NCBI GenBank assembly: GCA_002307315.1
Contig: DBTZ01000054.1
Span: 1 to 64,000 of the forward strand
Direction: 5' to 3'
Length of the DNA: 64,000 bases
Origin: Alphaproteobacteria bacterium UBA1303
Lineage (GTDB): Bacteria > Pseudomonadota > Alphaproteobacteria > Micropepsales > Micropepsaceae
The position numbers and the translations under genes are program-made. This document shows positions 1 to 9,673 of the stretch, one piece after another (positions within the stretch are counted from its first letter, which is position 1; the number at the start of each line of letters is the position of its first letter). The notes under the pieces were generated by a model. That model worked only from the letters and a program-made list of their open reading frames with translations. It was not told the origin of the DNA and ran no database searches.

Positions 1-121
1 CTATTTATGAGTATGTCACCTAGTGGTCCCCATGGCGTAGCCTCGACGAACATCCTCCGGTTCCCGGCAGAACCGAATGGCGTCAATCCGTCTTTCGCGA
101 GAGTTTTTTCGGCAAACCGGC

Positions 122-171
122 AAAAAAAACGCGCGGGGGTGCAGACATCCGCTCCCCCCCCCGCGCGTTTT
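122..171 (-). terminator. Rho-independent terminator of the rpsF-rpsR-rplI operon
   Basis: A GC-rich inverted repeat has arms at 126-139 and 158-171, each holding the self-complementary core GCGCG flanked by five G or C and an A/T run. Read on the minus strand it lies 18 bases past the rplI stop and ends in a run of eight T. This is a textbook intrinsic terminator. The remaining bases 1-121 show no gene that I can support. Confidence 0.85.
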
Positions 172-188
172 CGCATAACCGGAAAGGC

Positions 189-791
189 TTACTCGGCCTT
201 GCTTTCTTCGGCGGGAGTATCCAGTTCTTCCTCCTCGGCAGGGCCGGCGCCTTCCTCGAACAATTCCTCGGCCGCGACGACGGGCTGCTCTTCCGCAACC
301 TTTTCGGCGAGCACGTCTTCACCGCGCACTTGGCGTTCGGCTTCGTCCTCGTTGCGGGCGATATTGATGGTGACGCCGACTTTGACTTCGGGATGCAGCA
401 CGACCGACAGTGGCACCAAGCCGATGGATTTGATCGGCTTATCGAGCGGTACCTGATGGCGGCCGACGGTGAAGCCGTCCTTGGTGATCACTTCGGCGAT
501 GTCGCGGGTCGAAACCGAACCGTAAAGCTGGCCGCGGTCGCCGGCCTGACGGATCAGCACGAACACCCGATCCTTCAGCGTCTCGGCGATCTTTTCCGCC
601 TCGGTCTTGCGGGTGAGGTTTTCGGCTTCCAACTGCGTCCGGCGGCCGGCGAAGTATTCGCGATTTCCCTTAGTCGCGCGCAGGGCCTTTTTTTCGGGCA
701 ACAGGAAGTTGCGGGCGAAGCCGTCCTTCACCTTAACTTCGTCGCCCATCTGGCCGAGCTTCTCGATGCGTTCGAGCAAAATCACTTGCAT
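189..791 (-). CDS. rplI: 50S ribosomal protein L9
   Basis: L9 binds 23S rRNA domain V at the base of the L1 stalk. The N-terminus [19 protein letters not shown] and the following GFARNFLLP segment are the family signature. At 200 residues it is about 50 longer than the E. coli protein (149). The extra part is a Glu-rich acidic tail after about residue 150, a kind of extension often seen in alphaproteobacterial L9. It is the last gene of rpsF-rpsR-rplI and starts 13 bases after the rpsR stop. Confidence 0.97.
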   Translation of the reverse strand: MQVILLERIEKLGQMGDEVKVKDGFARNFLLPEKKALRATKGNREYFAGRRTQLEAENLTRKTEAEKIAETLKDRVFVLIRQAGDRGQLYGSVSTRDIAEVITKDGFTVGRHQVPLDKPIKSIGLVPLSVVLHPEVKVGVTINIARNEDEAERQVRGEDVLAEKVAEEQPVVAAEELFEEGAGPAEEEELDTPAEESKAE

Positions 792-804
792 GGCTCAGCG
801 CTCC

Positions 805-1062
805 TCATTCCACGACGTAGGGCAGCAGCGCCATGAAGCGGGCGCGCTTGATCGCTTTGGCGAGCAGACGCTGCTTCTTGGCCGACACTGCGGTGATGCG
901 CGAGGGTACGATCTTGCCGCGCTCGGAGATGAAGCGCTGCAGCAGCTTCACGTCCTTGTAGTCGATCTTGGGTGCGCCCGCGCCGGAAAACGGGCAGGTC
1001 TTCTTGCGACGGAAAAACGGACGCCGGGCGCCATCGCCGCCTTCTTTGCTGGGATAGCTCAT
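805..1062 (-). CDS. rpsR: 30S ribosomal protein S18
   Basis: S18 pairs with S6 on the 30S platform. The 85-residue protein carries the family features: an Arg/Lys-rich N-terminus ([10 protein letters not shown]), the [19 protein letters not shown] stretch, and [21 protein letters not shown]. The ATG directly abuts the rpsF TAA stop, so translational coupling is likely. The length is usual. Confidence 0.97.
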   Translation of the reverse strand: MSYPSKEGGDGARRPFFRRKKTCPFSGAGAPKIDYKDVKLLQRFISERGKIVPSRITAVSAKKQRLLAKAIKRARFMALLPYVVE

Positions 1063-1422
1063 TTATACGGCCTCCACGATTTCGGGTTTGACTTCCGGCT
1101 TGTCGTCGCGGTGCGGCTTGTTCGAAGAGCTTTCGAACGAATCGACCGTAACGGTGAGGAAGCGCAAAACGTCTTCGTTGATCTTGAGCTGACGCTCGAG
1201 TTCGATCACCGCCTTGGCCGGGGCATTGATGTTCAACAGAACGTAATGCCCCTTGCGGTTCTTCTTGATGCGGTAGGCGAGGCCGCGAAGGCCCCAATAT
1301 TCCTGCTTTTCGACTTTGCCGCCTTCGCCTTCGACGATGGTCTTAAGGTGCTGGGCAAGGGCGTCGACCGCCTGCGCGCTGATATCCTGGCGCGCGATCA
1401 GGAGATGCTCGTAAAGAGCCAT
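1063..1422 (-). CDS. rpsF: 30S ribosomal protein S6
   Basis: S6 is the partner of S18 on the 30S platform. The N-terminus [15 protein letters not shown] and the [19 protein letters not shown] segment are characteristic. At 119 residues with an acidic/Lys-rich tail it is of usual length. It is the first gene of the operon. A purine-rich Shine-Dalgarno (GGGAAAAGGAT on the minus strand) precedes the ATG. Confidence 0.97.
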   Translation of the reverse strand: MALYEHLLIARQDISAQAVDALAQHLKTIVEGEGGKVEKQEYWGLRGLAYRIKKNRKGHYVLLNINAPAKAVIELERQLKINEDVLRFLTVTVDSFESSSNKPHRDDKPEVKPEIVEAV

Positions 1423-1604
1423 ATCCTTTTCCCTTATACGGAGCGGTGCGGGTCGGCCGGGTTAAGCCTAATCCCGCATTGGTTTGACCGGGAGCGCACC
1501 ATGCGCATGACCCGCCTTGCGAACGCTGCGACGGGCCCCAGACAACCGCTGCCGGTTGAGGGGCGGGATATAGCGGACGGAATGGGGAAGGGCAAGGGCG
1601 GCGC

Positions 1605-1631
1605 AGTATAATCTAGGGCGAGTTGAATCAA
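1605..1631 (-). promoter_or_regulatory. Candidate promoter of the rpsF operon
   Basis: On the minus strand a TATACT hexamer (1605-1610) lies 15 bases downstream of TTGATT (1626-1631). The spacer is shorter than the usual 17, so the assignment is tentative. The position, about 190 bases before rpsF, would leave a leader long enough for S6:S18 feedback, but I recognise no known leader structure. Confidence 0.3.
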
Positions 1632-1843
1632 CATTCTACCATGGGATGATATTTGTGTACGGTATTTCTTTTGAACTTGCGGGATGCGAGGCCGTCCCTT
1701 CGCGGCTTCGCACGGTCGTTCCGTCGAAAAACGGCAGAATACGTCCGTGTGGGCCGGCGGAAGGAGGTTGCACATAGTTGGGGGACTTACGTTGACTCCG
1801 AGCCCAAATGTACGTTTTGCTTGCATCGACGGGGAGGGCGGCG

Positions 1844-2602
1844 ATGCCGGATAAAGGCGATAGAGCATCGGGCGGCGTGCCCGCAAGGCGCGCGCTGGGT
1901 GCTTGTATCTTCGAATATATCGACCGTATCCGCACGATGCGCGACGCCGATCGCGTGGCGGAGGCGATGGGGCGCCAACTCGCCGATTTCGGTATCGACT
2001 ATTTCATGATCGGTTGCTTTGCCGATAGCGCCAAGGAAGCCCGGCGCGGGATGCTGGTCGACCGCATGCATCCCGGATGGGCCGAGCATATTATCAAGCA
2101 GGGCTATGCCGAGCGTAACCCCGTGCTGTCCGGCGCCATAATCGGCGCGGAACCGGTTTGCTGGAGCGATCTGATCAAACGCGATCGCAGCGGCGAGGCG
2201 CGGCGCAGGCTGGAAGAAGCCAAGGTGTTCGGCATATACGACAGCCTGAATATACGCATCGACGGGTCGCCCCGGTCGGTTTTGGCGAATTTCAGCGGCC
2301 GCCACATCGACATCTCTTCGACTGCGCGTATCGCCATGCATGCCATCGCGCTTTATACCCACAGCCGGTTGGTCAAGCTGCGCTCGGCCGATGCCGTGGC
2401 GCGCGGAAAGCTGACCCGGCGCGAAGCCGACTGCCTTTCCTGGGTGGCGCAAGGCAAGAGCGATTGGGAGATCGGCGAAATTCTTTCCATCGGCGAAAGT
2501 ACGGTGCATTGGTACGTCGAGCAGGCCAAGCGCAAGCTCGGCGTAGCCACCCGCATGCAAGCGGTGGTCGTTGCCCTTCAGGACGGCGGTATTTCGCCAT
2601 GA
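1844..2602 (+). CDS. LuxR-family regulator with autoinducer-type domain (first of a pair)
   Basis: This is a 252-residue protein with an N-terminal ligand domain of the acyl-homoserine-lactone type (about residues 15-165) and a C-terminal GerE/LuxR helix-turn-helix (LTRREADCLSWVAQGKSDWE, then GESTVHWYVEQAKRKLGV). I start at ATG 1844 because a strong GGGGAGG site lies 6 bases upstream; an in-frame ATG at 1808 lacks one. The conserved DPV motif of AHL receptors reads NPV here (YAERNPVLSG), so the Asp that usually contacts the signal amide is replaced. No luxI lies in the window, making this a LuxR solo. Its stop overlaps the start of the next paralogue. Confidence 0.85.
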   Translation: MPDKGDRASGGVPARRALGACIFEYIDRIRTMRDADRVAEAMGRQLADFGIDYFMIGCFADSAKEARRGMLVDRMHPGWAEHIIKQGYAERNPVLSGAIIGAEPVCWSDLIKRDRSGEARRRLEEAKVFGIYDSLNIRIDGSPRSVLANFSGRHIDISSTARIAMHAIALYTHSRLVKLRSADAVARGKLTRREADCLSWVAQGKSDWEIGEILSIGESTVHWYVEQAKRKLGVATRMQAVVVALQDGGISP

Positions 2603-3372
2603 TGGGACACGGCAACGAACGCGACGGTATGCAGGATGGCGCCATCGCGTCGCGTCGGCTCGGCACCCGCATCTTCGACCATATCGAACGCATCCAGGGC
2701 ATGCACAATGCCGACGCGGTCATTGCCGAGTTGACGCACTTTCTCGACGAATCCGGCATCGATTTCTTCTCGTTTTGGCAACCGGCGAACACCCCCGCGG
2801 CGTTGCGCAACAGTGTCCTGACCGATCGGCCGCATTACGAGTGGATGGAGACGATCTTCGAACGCGGTCAGGCCGAGGGCAATCCGGTGATGAACGGCAC
2901 CTTGGGAAAAAACGGGCCGTTGTCCTGGACCGAAATGGTGCGTTTGCCGCGCCACGGCGGCAGGCTTTTGCCGATTGTGCAGGCTGCGCAGGATTTCGGC
3001 ATTAACGAGGGCCTGAGCTTCGGCATCCAACACCGCACGCGCCCCTACATCTGCGCGGTATTTTACGGCTCCCGCGTCGACACTTCGGCGGATACGCGCA
3101 TCGCCTTGCACGCCCTCGGGTTGTTCACCCATGAACGTTTGGTGCAGTTGGGGGTGTGGCCGCAAGAGGCGGGGGCGACGCTGACCCAGCGCGAAGCCGA
3201 TTGTCTGTCCTGGGTGGCTAACGGCAAGACCGATTGGGAAATCAGCGAAATTCTCGGCATCAGCGAGAACACCGTGCATTGGTACATCGAACGGGCAAAG
3301 GCCAAGTTCGGGGTTCCTACTCGCGTTCAGGTGGTGGTACGGGCGATCCACGACCGTGAGATACACATCTGA
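2599..3372 (+). CDS. LuxR-family regulator with autoinducer-type domain (second of a pair)
   Basis: This 257-residue paralogue of the preceding gene has the same layout: ligand domain, then a GerE helix-turn-helix (LTQREADCLSWVANGKTDWE, SENTVHWYIERAKAKFGV). The ATG overlaps the stop of the first gene (ATGA), so the pair is almost certainly co-transcribed and translationally coupled. It too has NPV instead of DPV in the ligand domain (EGNPVMNG). Tandem duplication followed by divergence is the simplest origin. The signal it senses is unknown; a role outside AHL sensing is possible. Confidence 0.85.
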   Translation: MMGHGNERDGMQDGAIASRRLGTRIFDHIERIQGMHNADAVIAELTHFLDESGIDFFSFWQPANTPAALRNSVLTDRPHYEWMETIFERGQAEGNPVMNGTLGKNGPLSWTEMVRLPRHGGRLLPIVQAAQDFGINEGLSFGIQHRTRPYICAVFYGSRVDTSADTRIALHALGLFTHERLVQLGVWPQEAGATLTQREADCLSWVANGKTDWEISEILGISENTVHWYIERAKAKFGVPTRVQVVVRAIHDREIHI

Positions 3373-3457
3373 TCCTCCGAATCCCCCCCCTGATCGGGTG
3401 GGAGAGCGCCGTCACGATCCGTGGTAAGCACGTTCCGACGCTACGAAGGGGGTGCCC

Positions 3458-3658
3458 ATGTACGCCGACGATTTCGAAAGGTTCGATCTTGAGATTGATA
3501 CGGATCCCGCCGTCAGCACGCGCGAATTGGTGCTGGTGGTGCTGGAGCAGTTGTATGTCAGCTACGATAAGCTCGGCTGTCTGAGCGAGGCGGCGGTCAT
3601 GCTCGACCGACTGATGGCGCTCGCCGCCGGGAACAACCCGCAGACGGCGACAAGTTAG
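3458..3658 (+). CDS. Small acidic hypothetical protein
   Basis: A 66-residue protein starting at ATG 3458 behind GAAGGGGG; an in-frame GTG at 3452 is the alternative. It is acidic at the N-terminus (YADDFERFDLEIDTD), followed by two predicted helices (RELVLVVLEQLYVSYDKLGC, LSEAAVMLDRLMALAAG). I do not recognise a family. It follows the LuxR pair in the same direction after an 85-base gap and is followed by a terminator-like hairpin, so it may be a target or end member of that unit. Confidence 0.5.
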   Translation: MYADDFERFDLEIDTDPAVSTRELVLVVLEQLYVSYDKLGCLSEAAVMLDRLMALAAGNNPQTATS

Positions 3659-3688
3659 TCGCTGTACGGATGTTTTGTCAAAAACATA

Positions 3689-3714
3689 GGGCGCTGTCGC
3701 TGGCGGCAGCGCCC
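3689..3714 (+). terminator. Terminator-like hairpin after the LuxR unit
   Basis: An 8-bp perfect inverted repeat (GGGCGCTG at 3689-3696 and its complement at 3707-3714) is followed by a weak CCGTTTG tract. From here to hemN (3715-4001) I see no gene and no clear FNR box. Confidence 0.5.
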
Positions 3715-4001
3715 CGTTTGCGGCCCGGCTCTCGGCTCAGACGGCCAACAGGTTCGTGGGACGAACCCGTTTTAACGTCCCGGTGCTCTTCTCGAGCGGG
3801 ACGAAACATGTATGGCATATTTGTGTCGAGATTGCAAGCAGAACCGGACATAGCCGATAGCGAAAATACGGTTTTGCCTCGTTCGGTTTTCGGCCGGCTT
3901 ATGTTGCCGCTAAAACATGCAAAAAATATATTTCAAATACTATCGATCATCCGTACTTGAATTTTCTGGACGAAAGCGGCGACCGGCGTTACCCCAATGC
4001 C

Positions 4002-5348
4002 ATGCTCGAACGTCACGATCTGCTTTCCGCCCGCGTGCCGCGTTATACCAGTTATCCGACGGCGCCGCATTTCCATGCCGGCGTAGGGGCCGATGCGTAT
4101 CGCGGTTGGCTTGCCGCGCTGCCCGCCGGGCTGCCGTTGTCGCTCTACTTGCATGTGCCGTTCTGCGATACGCTGTGCTGGTTTTGCGGCTGTCATACTA
4201 CGGTGGTGAATCGCTACGATGCGGTCGCGTCCTATCTCGACGTTCTGGTGCGCGAGATCGATCTCGTTGCTGCCCTGATCGGCAAGGATCATCCGGTCGC
4301 CCATCTGCATTGGGGCGGGGGATCGCCGACGATACTTTCGCCCGCCGACATCGCGCGACTTGCGGGGATGCTGCGGACGCGGTTCGCCTTCGCGGAATGC
4401 GCCGAATTTGCGGTGGAAATCGACCCGCGCGGCCTCGGCGACGAAACTGTGGCGGCGCTGGCGGCGGCGGGCGTGACCCGCGCCAGTATTGGCGTGCAGG
4501 ATGAGAGTGGGGACGTTCAGCGGGCGATCAATCGTCTCCAGCCGCACGAGGTTACGGCTTCCGCGGTCGAGCGGCTGCGCCGCGCCGGCATCGGAAACAT
4601 CAATATCGATTTAGTCTACGGTCTGCCGCACCAAACCGAAGACGGCTTGGCGTACACCATCGCCAGAACGCTGGAACTGAAGCCGCAGCGTTTCGCCGTG
4701 TTCGGCTACGCCCATGTCCCGCATTTCAAGAAGCACATGAACCTGATTAGGCCGGATACCCTGCCGGATGCCGAGGCGCGGCTTAAGCAGTACGAACTGG
4801 CGCATCGGCTGCTGACCGATGCCGGTTATGTTGCCATCGGCCTCGATCATTTCGCCTTGCCGGACGACGGGCTCGCTATGGCGGCGGCGGAGGGAAGACT
4901 GGCGCGCAATTTTCAGGGGTATACGGACGATGCCGCGCGCGCGCTGGTCGGCCTGGGGGCCTCCTCGATCGGCGCGCTGCCCGCGGGCTACGTTCAGAAC
5001 CATGCGAGCGTGCCGGAATACCGCCGTTGCGTGGAGGCGGGCGAACTGCCCATCGCGCGCGGGGTGGCGCTTTCCGACGAAGACCGGTTGCGCCGCGCCG
5101 TCATCGAGCGGCTGATGTGCGACTTAACCGTCGATATCGATGCCGTGGCCAAACCGTTCGGCAAATCGGCGGCGGATTTCAAGGACGAACTCGACCGGCT
5201 GGCCGAATTGGCGGGGCAGGGCTATGTCGAAATCGACGGGCCGCGCATCAAGGTTCCGTCTGCGGCGCGTTTCGGCGTGCGCCTGGTGGCGGCGGTCTTC
5301 GATTCCTATCTCAACAAAGGCGAGGCGATCCACTCGACGGCGGTATAG
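4002..5348 (+). CDS. hemN: Oxygen-independent coproporphyrinogen III oxidase
   Basis: HemN is a radical-SAM enzyme that decarboxylates two propionates of coproporphyrinogen III to give protoporphyrinogen IX in haem or bacteriochlorophyll synthesis without oxygen. The protein is 448 residues (E. coli 457). It shows PRYTSYPTAPHF near the N-terminus, the 4Fe-4S motif CxxxCxxC in HVPFCDTLCWFCGC, LHWGGGSPT, VEIDPR, and the NFQGYT segment of true HemN. I prefer ATG 4002 over the upstream in-frame TTG 3957 because homology begins there. It implies a facultative or microaerobic life. Confidence 0.93.
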   Translation: MLERHDLLSARVPRYTSYPTAPHFHAGVGADAYRGWLAALPAGLPLSLYLHVPFCDTLCWFCGCHTTVVNRYDAVASYLDVLVREIDLVAALIGKDHPVAHLHWGGGSPTILSPADIARLAGMLRTRFAFAECAEFAVEIDPRGLGDETVAALAAAGVTRASIGVQDESGDVQRAINRLQPHEVTASAVERLRRAGIGNINIDLVYGLPHQTEDGLAYTIARTLELKPQRFAVFGYAHVPHFKKHMNLIRPDTLPDAEARLKQYELAHRLLTDAGYVAIGLDHFALPDDGLAMAAAEGRLARNFQGYTDDAARALVGLGASSIGALPAGYVQNHASVPEYRRCVEAGELPIARGVALSDEDRLRRAVIERLMCDLTVDIDAVAKPFGKSAADFKDELDRLAELAGQGYVEIDGPRIKVPSAARFGVRLVAAVFDSYLNKGEAIHSTAV

Positions 5349-5363
5349 GGCAGCAGGAAAACG

Positions 5364-6908
5364 TCAGTGTCCTTTCGATACCGAACTGCCGGCTTTTTTC
5401 GGCGGTTTGGGCGCGATCCACACCGATGCCGCCGCTACCAGCGTGATGATGCCCATGACCAGAAAGCTGTTGTTGGTCGCCTGCTGCACCGCTTGGCCCT
5501 GGGTCATCAGATCGACGAGCCGGCGCGCCTGTTCCGGATCGATTCCGGCGGACACGACCATCTGCATCGTACCGGAGAGATCAGGCATGGCGCCGACCAG
5601 CGCCGACTTGCTGGTGCGGATGAGGTTGTCCCACATCGCCACCACCGCAGCGGTGGCGATGGCGCAGGCAAGGGTACGAACGAAGTTGAACTGGCTGGCG
5701 CCGTCGGCGACGTCCCGGTCGTCGAGCGAGGCGGTGGCCATGTCCATCAGCGGGATGACCGATACCACGCAACCGGCGCCGAAGACGAGTTGCGGCCACA
5801 TCAATTGCCAGAAAGTGATCTGGTCGGTGTAGCCGACCCGCATCAACGAAGCGGCGGCGATGAACAGCAGGCCGACGAAGGCGATGCCGCGGTGATCGAA
5901 CCTGCCCATCAGCCAGGTGGTGACCGGGGCGAAGATGATCATGGTGATGCCGGAAAGCGCCGCATTCAATCCCGCCCAAGTGGCGGTATAGCCCATGGCC
6001 GTCTGAAGCCACAGCGGCACCAGCACCGACGTTCCCATGATGCAGCCGAACGACAGCCCGATCGCCACCTGCGATACCGAAAAGGTACGGTAGGTATAGA
6101 CGCGCAGGGAGACGACCGGCTGCTTGTCCGAGGCTTCCCAGATCACGAACGAGACGAAGCCGATCAAGGTGACGATCAGCAGGGCGACGATGAAGTTCGA
6201 ATTGAACCAGTCGTTGTCCTGGCCGTTGCCGAGCATCACTTGCAGCGCGCCTACCCACAGCACCAAGAGAAACAGTCCGGCGAAGTCGATACGTGCTTTG
6301 ATCGCCGCAGTTTCGAACCGCTTGAGCAGCCGCCAGGCGAAGAAGGCGATGATGACCGCCAGCGGTACCTTGAAATAGAACGCCCATTCCCAGGACCAGT
6401 TGTCGCCGATAACGCCGCCGATCACCGGTCCGACGATGGGCGCAAGCACGGTGGTCATCGCCCAGGCGCCCAGGGCGGCATTGGCGTGGCGCTGTGGAAC
6501 GATCTTGAGCAGCAGGGTCTGCGAGATCGGGATCAGCGGTCCGCCGGCGATGCCGAGCAGCACGCGGAAGGCGATCAGCATGGACAAGCTGGTGGCCAAG
6601 CCGCAGGCGAGCGACAGCGCGCCGAAGCCGAGCAGGCAGACCACGAACACCTTGACCGGCCCGAAGCGCTGGATCAGCCAGCCGGTGAGCGGCACCATGA
6701 TCGCCTCGGCCACGGTGTAGCCGGTGATGACCCAGGTGCCGTTCGACGGCGTCGAGGCCAAGCTGCCGGCGATGTGCGGCACCAGCACGTTGGCGATGGT
6801 CATGTCGAGCACCGCCAGGAAGTTGGCCAGCGCCAGAACCACCACGATGGCGACGAGTTCGATCCCGGTCGGCTCGCGACCGATATGGCTACTGCCGGCG
6901 CCGCTCAA
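5364..6908 (-). CDS. emrB: MFS multidrug transporter, EmrB/QacA (DHA2) family
   Basis: This inner-membrane proton antiporter of 514 residues is of the 14-helix DHA2 type. The motif LDMTIANVLVPHIAGSL of TM1, the NGTWVITGYTVAEAI segment and the loop GWLIQRFGPV are typical of EmrB. It is the last gene of an efflux operon; 12 bases separate it from emrA upstream. With EmrA and an outer-membrane channel it forms a three-part pump that exports hydrophobic toxins. The exact substrates cannot be read from sequence. Confidence 0.92.
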   Translation of the reverse strand: MSGAGSSHIGREPTGIELVAIVVVLALANFLAVLDMTIANVLVPHIAGSLASTPSNGTWVITGYTVAEAIMVPLTGWLIQRFGPVKVFVVCLLGFGALSLACGLATSLSMLIAFRVLLGIAGGPLIPISQTLLLKIVPQRHANAALGAWAMTTVLAPIVGPVIGGVIGDNWSWEWAFYFKVPLAVIIAFFAWRLLKRFETAAIKARIDFAGLFLLVLWVGALQVMLGNGQDNDWFNSNFIVALLIVTLIGFVSFVIWEASDKQPVVSLRVYTYRTFSVSQVAIGLSFGCIMGTSVLVPLWLQTAMGYTATWAGLNAALSGITMIIFAPVTTWLMGRFDHRGIAFVGLLFIAAASLMRVGYTDQITFWQLMWPQLVFGAGCVVSVIPLMDMATASLDDRDVADGASQFNFVRTLACAIATAAVVAMWDNLIRTSKSALVGAMPDLSGTMQMVVSAGIDPEQARRLVDLMTQGQAVQQATNNSFLVMGIITLVAAASVWIAPKPPKKAGSSVSKGH

Positions 6909-6920
6909 TTTTGCGCTCCG

Positions 6921-7919
6921 CTATTTCGAGGTGTCGATGGACACGGCCATTGACAGGCCGACGCGCAAGGGATGCGCTTTCAGTTCCGCCGGATCGAGCA
7001 CGATGCGCACCGGAACCCGTTGTACCACCTTGATCCAGTTGCCGGTGGCATTCTGGGCGGGAATGATCGAAAACGCCGAACCGGTGCCGCCGGCAAGGCC
7101 GGCGACGATGCCATGGTACTTCACCGACGAGCCGTAGAGATCGGCGGTCAGTTCCACCTTCTGGCCGGGATGCACCTTGGCGAGCTGATCCTCCTTGAAA
7201 TTGGCGTCGACGTAGACGTCCTGAATCGGCACCACCACCATCACCGGCGTGCCTGCCTGGACGCGTTGTCCGACCTGCACCGAGCGCTGACTGACGACGC
7301 CGTCCACCGGGCTGCGCACCACCGTGCGGTCGAGATTAAGCTTGGCGGTGTCGGCTTGCGCCTTGGCCGCCAACACTTCGGGGTGGTGCAGCACGTCGGT
7401 GTTCCGCGTCATTGCTTTGGCGGACTCGAGCGATGCTGCGGCGGTGTCATAGGCGGCCTTGACCGTGGAGAACTCCTCCTTCGATACGGCGCCGGTGCTG
7501 CGGATGCCGGCACGGCGGTCGTATTCGAGCTTGGCGCGATCGTAAGCGGCGTGGCTGGCGTCGAGATTGGCGTAATAAGTTTCGACCTTGCGGATGGTCA
7601 GTCCGTAGGCCGCGTCGGCTTGATTGTAGGCAAGCTGCGCATCGGCTTGGTCGATCTTGAGCAGCACATCGCCTTTACGGACGAACTGGGTGTTTTGCAC
7701 CGGCACATCGATCACCGTGCCGCTGGTCAACGGCGTCACCTGGGCGGTGGAAACGTTGACGTAGGCGTTGTCGGTGGAGACGTAGTGCGAGGCGACCAGC
7801 CACCACCACAATCCGGCGCCGAGTGCGATCAGGGTCAACACACCGCCTAAAATGGTGAACAAGCGTTTGCGCTGCTCCGCCTTACCGTCTTGGTCAGTTT
7901 GTGAGCCTAATCCGATCAT
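6921..7919 (-). CDS. emrA: HlyD-family periplasmic adaptor, EmrA type
   Basis: The 332-residue membrane-fusion protein links the MFS pump to the outer-membrane channel. It has one N-terminal membrane helix (about residues 22-42, LFTILGGVLTLIALGAGLWW), then YVSTDNAYVNVSTAQVTPLT, the biotinyl-lipoyl half typical of EmrA, a coiled-coil hairpin, and TVVRSPVDGVVSQRSVQVGQ. It starts 5 bases after the stop of the channel gene and precedes emrB. Confidence 0.92.
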   Translation of the reverse strand: MIGLGSQTDQDGKAEQRKRLFTILGGVLTLIALGAGLWWWLVASHYVSTDNAYVNVSTAQVTPLTSGTVIDVPVQNTQFVRKGDVLLKIDQADAQLAYNQADAAYGLTIRKVETYYANLDASHAAYDRAKLEYDRRAGIRSTGAVSKEEFSTVKAAYDTAAASLESAKAMTRNTDVLHHPEVLAAKAQADTAKLNLDRTVVRSPVDGVVSQRSVQVGQRVQAGTPVMVVVPIQDVYVDANFKEDQLAKVHPGQKVELTADLYGSSVKYHGIVAGLAGGTGSAFSIIPAQNATGNWIKVVQRVPVRIVLDPAELKAHPLRVGLSMAVSIDTSK

Positions 7920-7924
7920 GAGTG

Positions 7925-9406
7925 CTACTCCTGATGTGCGGTTTGTTGGTTTTGCGCGACGTAGCCGCCGCCCAGGGTCCGTTTGAGGGCAATATCCGTG
8001 GTGACGGCGTTGGCTTCGAGATCGGCCACCGCGCGGCGCTGGTCGATCAGCTGCGTTTCGGAGGTCAAGACGTCGATATAGGGGGTCAGTCCGCCCTTGT
8101 AACGGTTCCAGATGACTCCGTACGCCTCTTCGGCCGAGGCCAGCATGGCGCGGGCGTGCATCAGTTCGACGTCCGCCGATTTGCGGTTGCTGTAGGCGGT
8201 CGCCACGTCGCGCACTGCGTCGGTCAGCGTCCCGTCGTAAGAAGCGACGGCGGCATCGTAATCGGCACGAGCGACGCGATAGGCCCCCGTCAGCCGGCCA
8301 TAGCTGAACACCGGCAAGGAGACCGCCGGGCCGAAATGGCCCATCGCGGCCTGCGCGTTCAGCAGATCCTTGGCGTCGAACGACTGCAAGCCGAACTCGC
8401 CGACCAGCGAAACGTTGGGATAGAAATTGGCGTCTGCCACGTCGATCTGTTTGGCCGCAGCCTCGGCGCGTTTCTTGGACGCGACGATGTCAGGACGCCG
8501 GCCGATCAGGTCGAGCGTGAGATTGGCGGGCAGGCCGGGCGGGATCAGGGTGCGGTCCTTGGGAACGGCGATGCTCAAGCCGCGATCCGGTCCCTTGCCC
8601 AACAGCGCCGCAATCTGATTGCGGGTCGAGGCGATCATGCGCAGGACGGTGTCGCGCTGCTGTTCGGCCGACCATACCTGTGCCTTGGCCTGGGCCAGCG
8701 AGCCCTTGTTTTCCAACCCGTTTTTGTAGCGCTGGGCGACCAGTGCGGCGCTTTCCTTCCGCTGGCGCACGGCGTCGTCGGCCAGGGCTTTGTCCCGGGT
8801 CAACTGCACCAGCCCGGCATAGGTGGTGGCCACGCCGGCGGACAGCTGCAACTGCGCCTCGGCGCGGTCGGCCTCGGCGGCTTCGGCGGCATTGGTCGCG
8901 GCGATCAACGCCGCCCGGTTTTTGCCGAAGAAATCGAGTTCGTAGCTGAGGTCGGCGGCAATCTGCGCCTGATGATGCCAGCCGGGCGGAAACCCGGCGC
9001 TGTAGGCCTTGCCCATCTGATACCGGCTGATCTTGGCTTCTTGCAGGCCGCCGGAAGCGTTCAGCGTTGGCCACAAATCGGCCTCGGCGACACCGGCCTG
9101 AGCGACGGCGGCACGCACCCGCGCCTCGGCGATCTTGAGATTGGGAGAATCCTTCAGCGCCTCGTCGATCAGCGAATCGAGGACGGGATCGCCGTACGCC
9201 TTCCACCATTCTTCCGACGGCCAATCTTGCGGCGGCGCCTGGAGACTTTGGGCGGTCTGCAAACTCGTCGTGTCCATCGGTTTCGGCAGGTCGCCAAGGT
9301 CGGGGGCACAGGCGGCAAGCAGCAACGTCAGGGCGCAGATGCCCATTTTTCCGGTATTGCGCGGGCCGGTACTACGCAGGCAGTGAGACATGGATTTTCG
9401 CACCAT
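7925..9406 (-). CDS. TolC/NodT-family outer-membrane efflux lipoprotein
   Basis: The outer-membrane channel of the pump has 493 residues with a lipobox (LTLLLAAC) giving a lipidated cysteine, as in the NodT/OprM branch. Two long repeats of coiled-coil and beta segments follow (SPNLKIAEARVRAAVAQAGV and ADVELMHARAMLASAEEAYG mark the helices). In-frame ATGs at 9406, 9391 and 9346 are all possible starts; I keep 9406. It is the first gene of the channel-adaptor-pump operon, transcribed away from the TetR gene. Confidence 0.88.
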   Translation of the reverse strand: MVRKSMSHCLRSTGPRNTGKMGICALTLLLAACAPDLGDLPKPMDTTSLQTAQSLQAPPQDWPSEEWWKAYGDPVLDSLIDEALKDSPNLKIAEARVRAAVAQAGVAEADLWPTLNASGGLQEAKISRYQMGKAYSAGFPPGWHHQAQIAADLSYELDFFGKNRAALIAATNAAEAAEADRAEAQLQLSAGVATTYAGLVQLTRDKALADDAVRQRKESAALVAQRYKNGLENKGSLAQAKAQVWSAEQQRDTVLRMIASTRNQIAALLGKGPDRGLSIAVPKDRTLIPPGLPANLTLDLIGRRPDIVASKKRAEAAAKQIDVADANFYPNVSLVGEFGLQSFDAKDLLNAQAAMGHFGPAVSLPVFSYGRLTGAYRVARADYDAAVASYDGTLTDAVRDVATAYSNRKSADVELMHARAMLASAEEAYGVIWNRYKGGLTPYIDVLTSETQLIDQRRAVADLEANAVTTDIALKRTLGGGYVAQNQQTAHQE

Positions 9407-9673
9407 CTCTATTTCTGGCTCTAACTATGCGACAAGTGGGTTGTATTATTGGTGAGTACCGCCATATGGTTGTGTGTGCGCCGGCCACTCATCTGGCCGG
9501 AACGTGAAGAAACAGGGCGACGGCGCCAGCGGCAGCCGCACCGCCGCCCCCAGTCTCCCCCCGGAACATGAGTGGCCACGCAGCGGTTGCGTTGGGGGTT
9601 GGAGCAATGCCACCCATTTGGGGCGTTCCGAGGGGATTTCCAAAAAACATTTCCGTGCATATAGTCATATTAT

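Noticed and set aside
1434..1935. Minus-strand frames upstream of rpsF
   Set aside because: No start site or family likeness; they cover the rpsF promoter/leader region and the start of the LuxR gene on the other strand.
3715..4001. FNR/anaerobic control site before hemN
   Set aside because: I looked for TTGAT-N4-ATCAA and found no convincing match.
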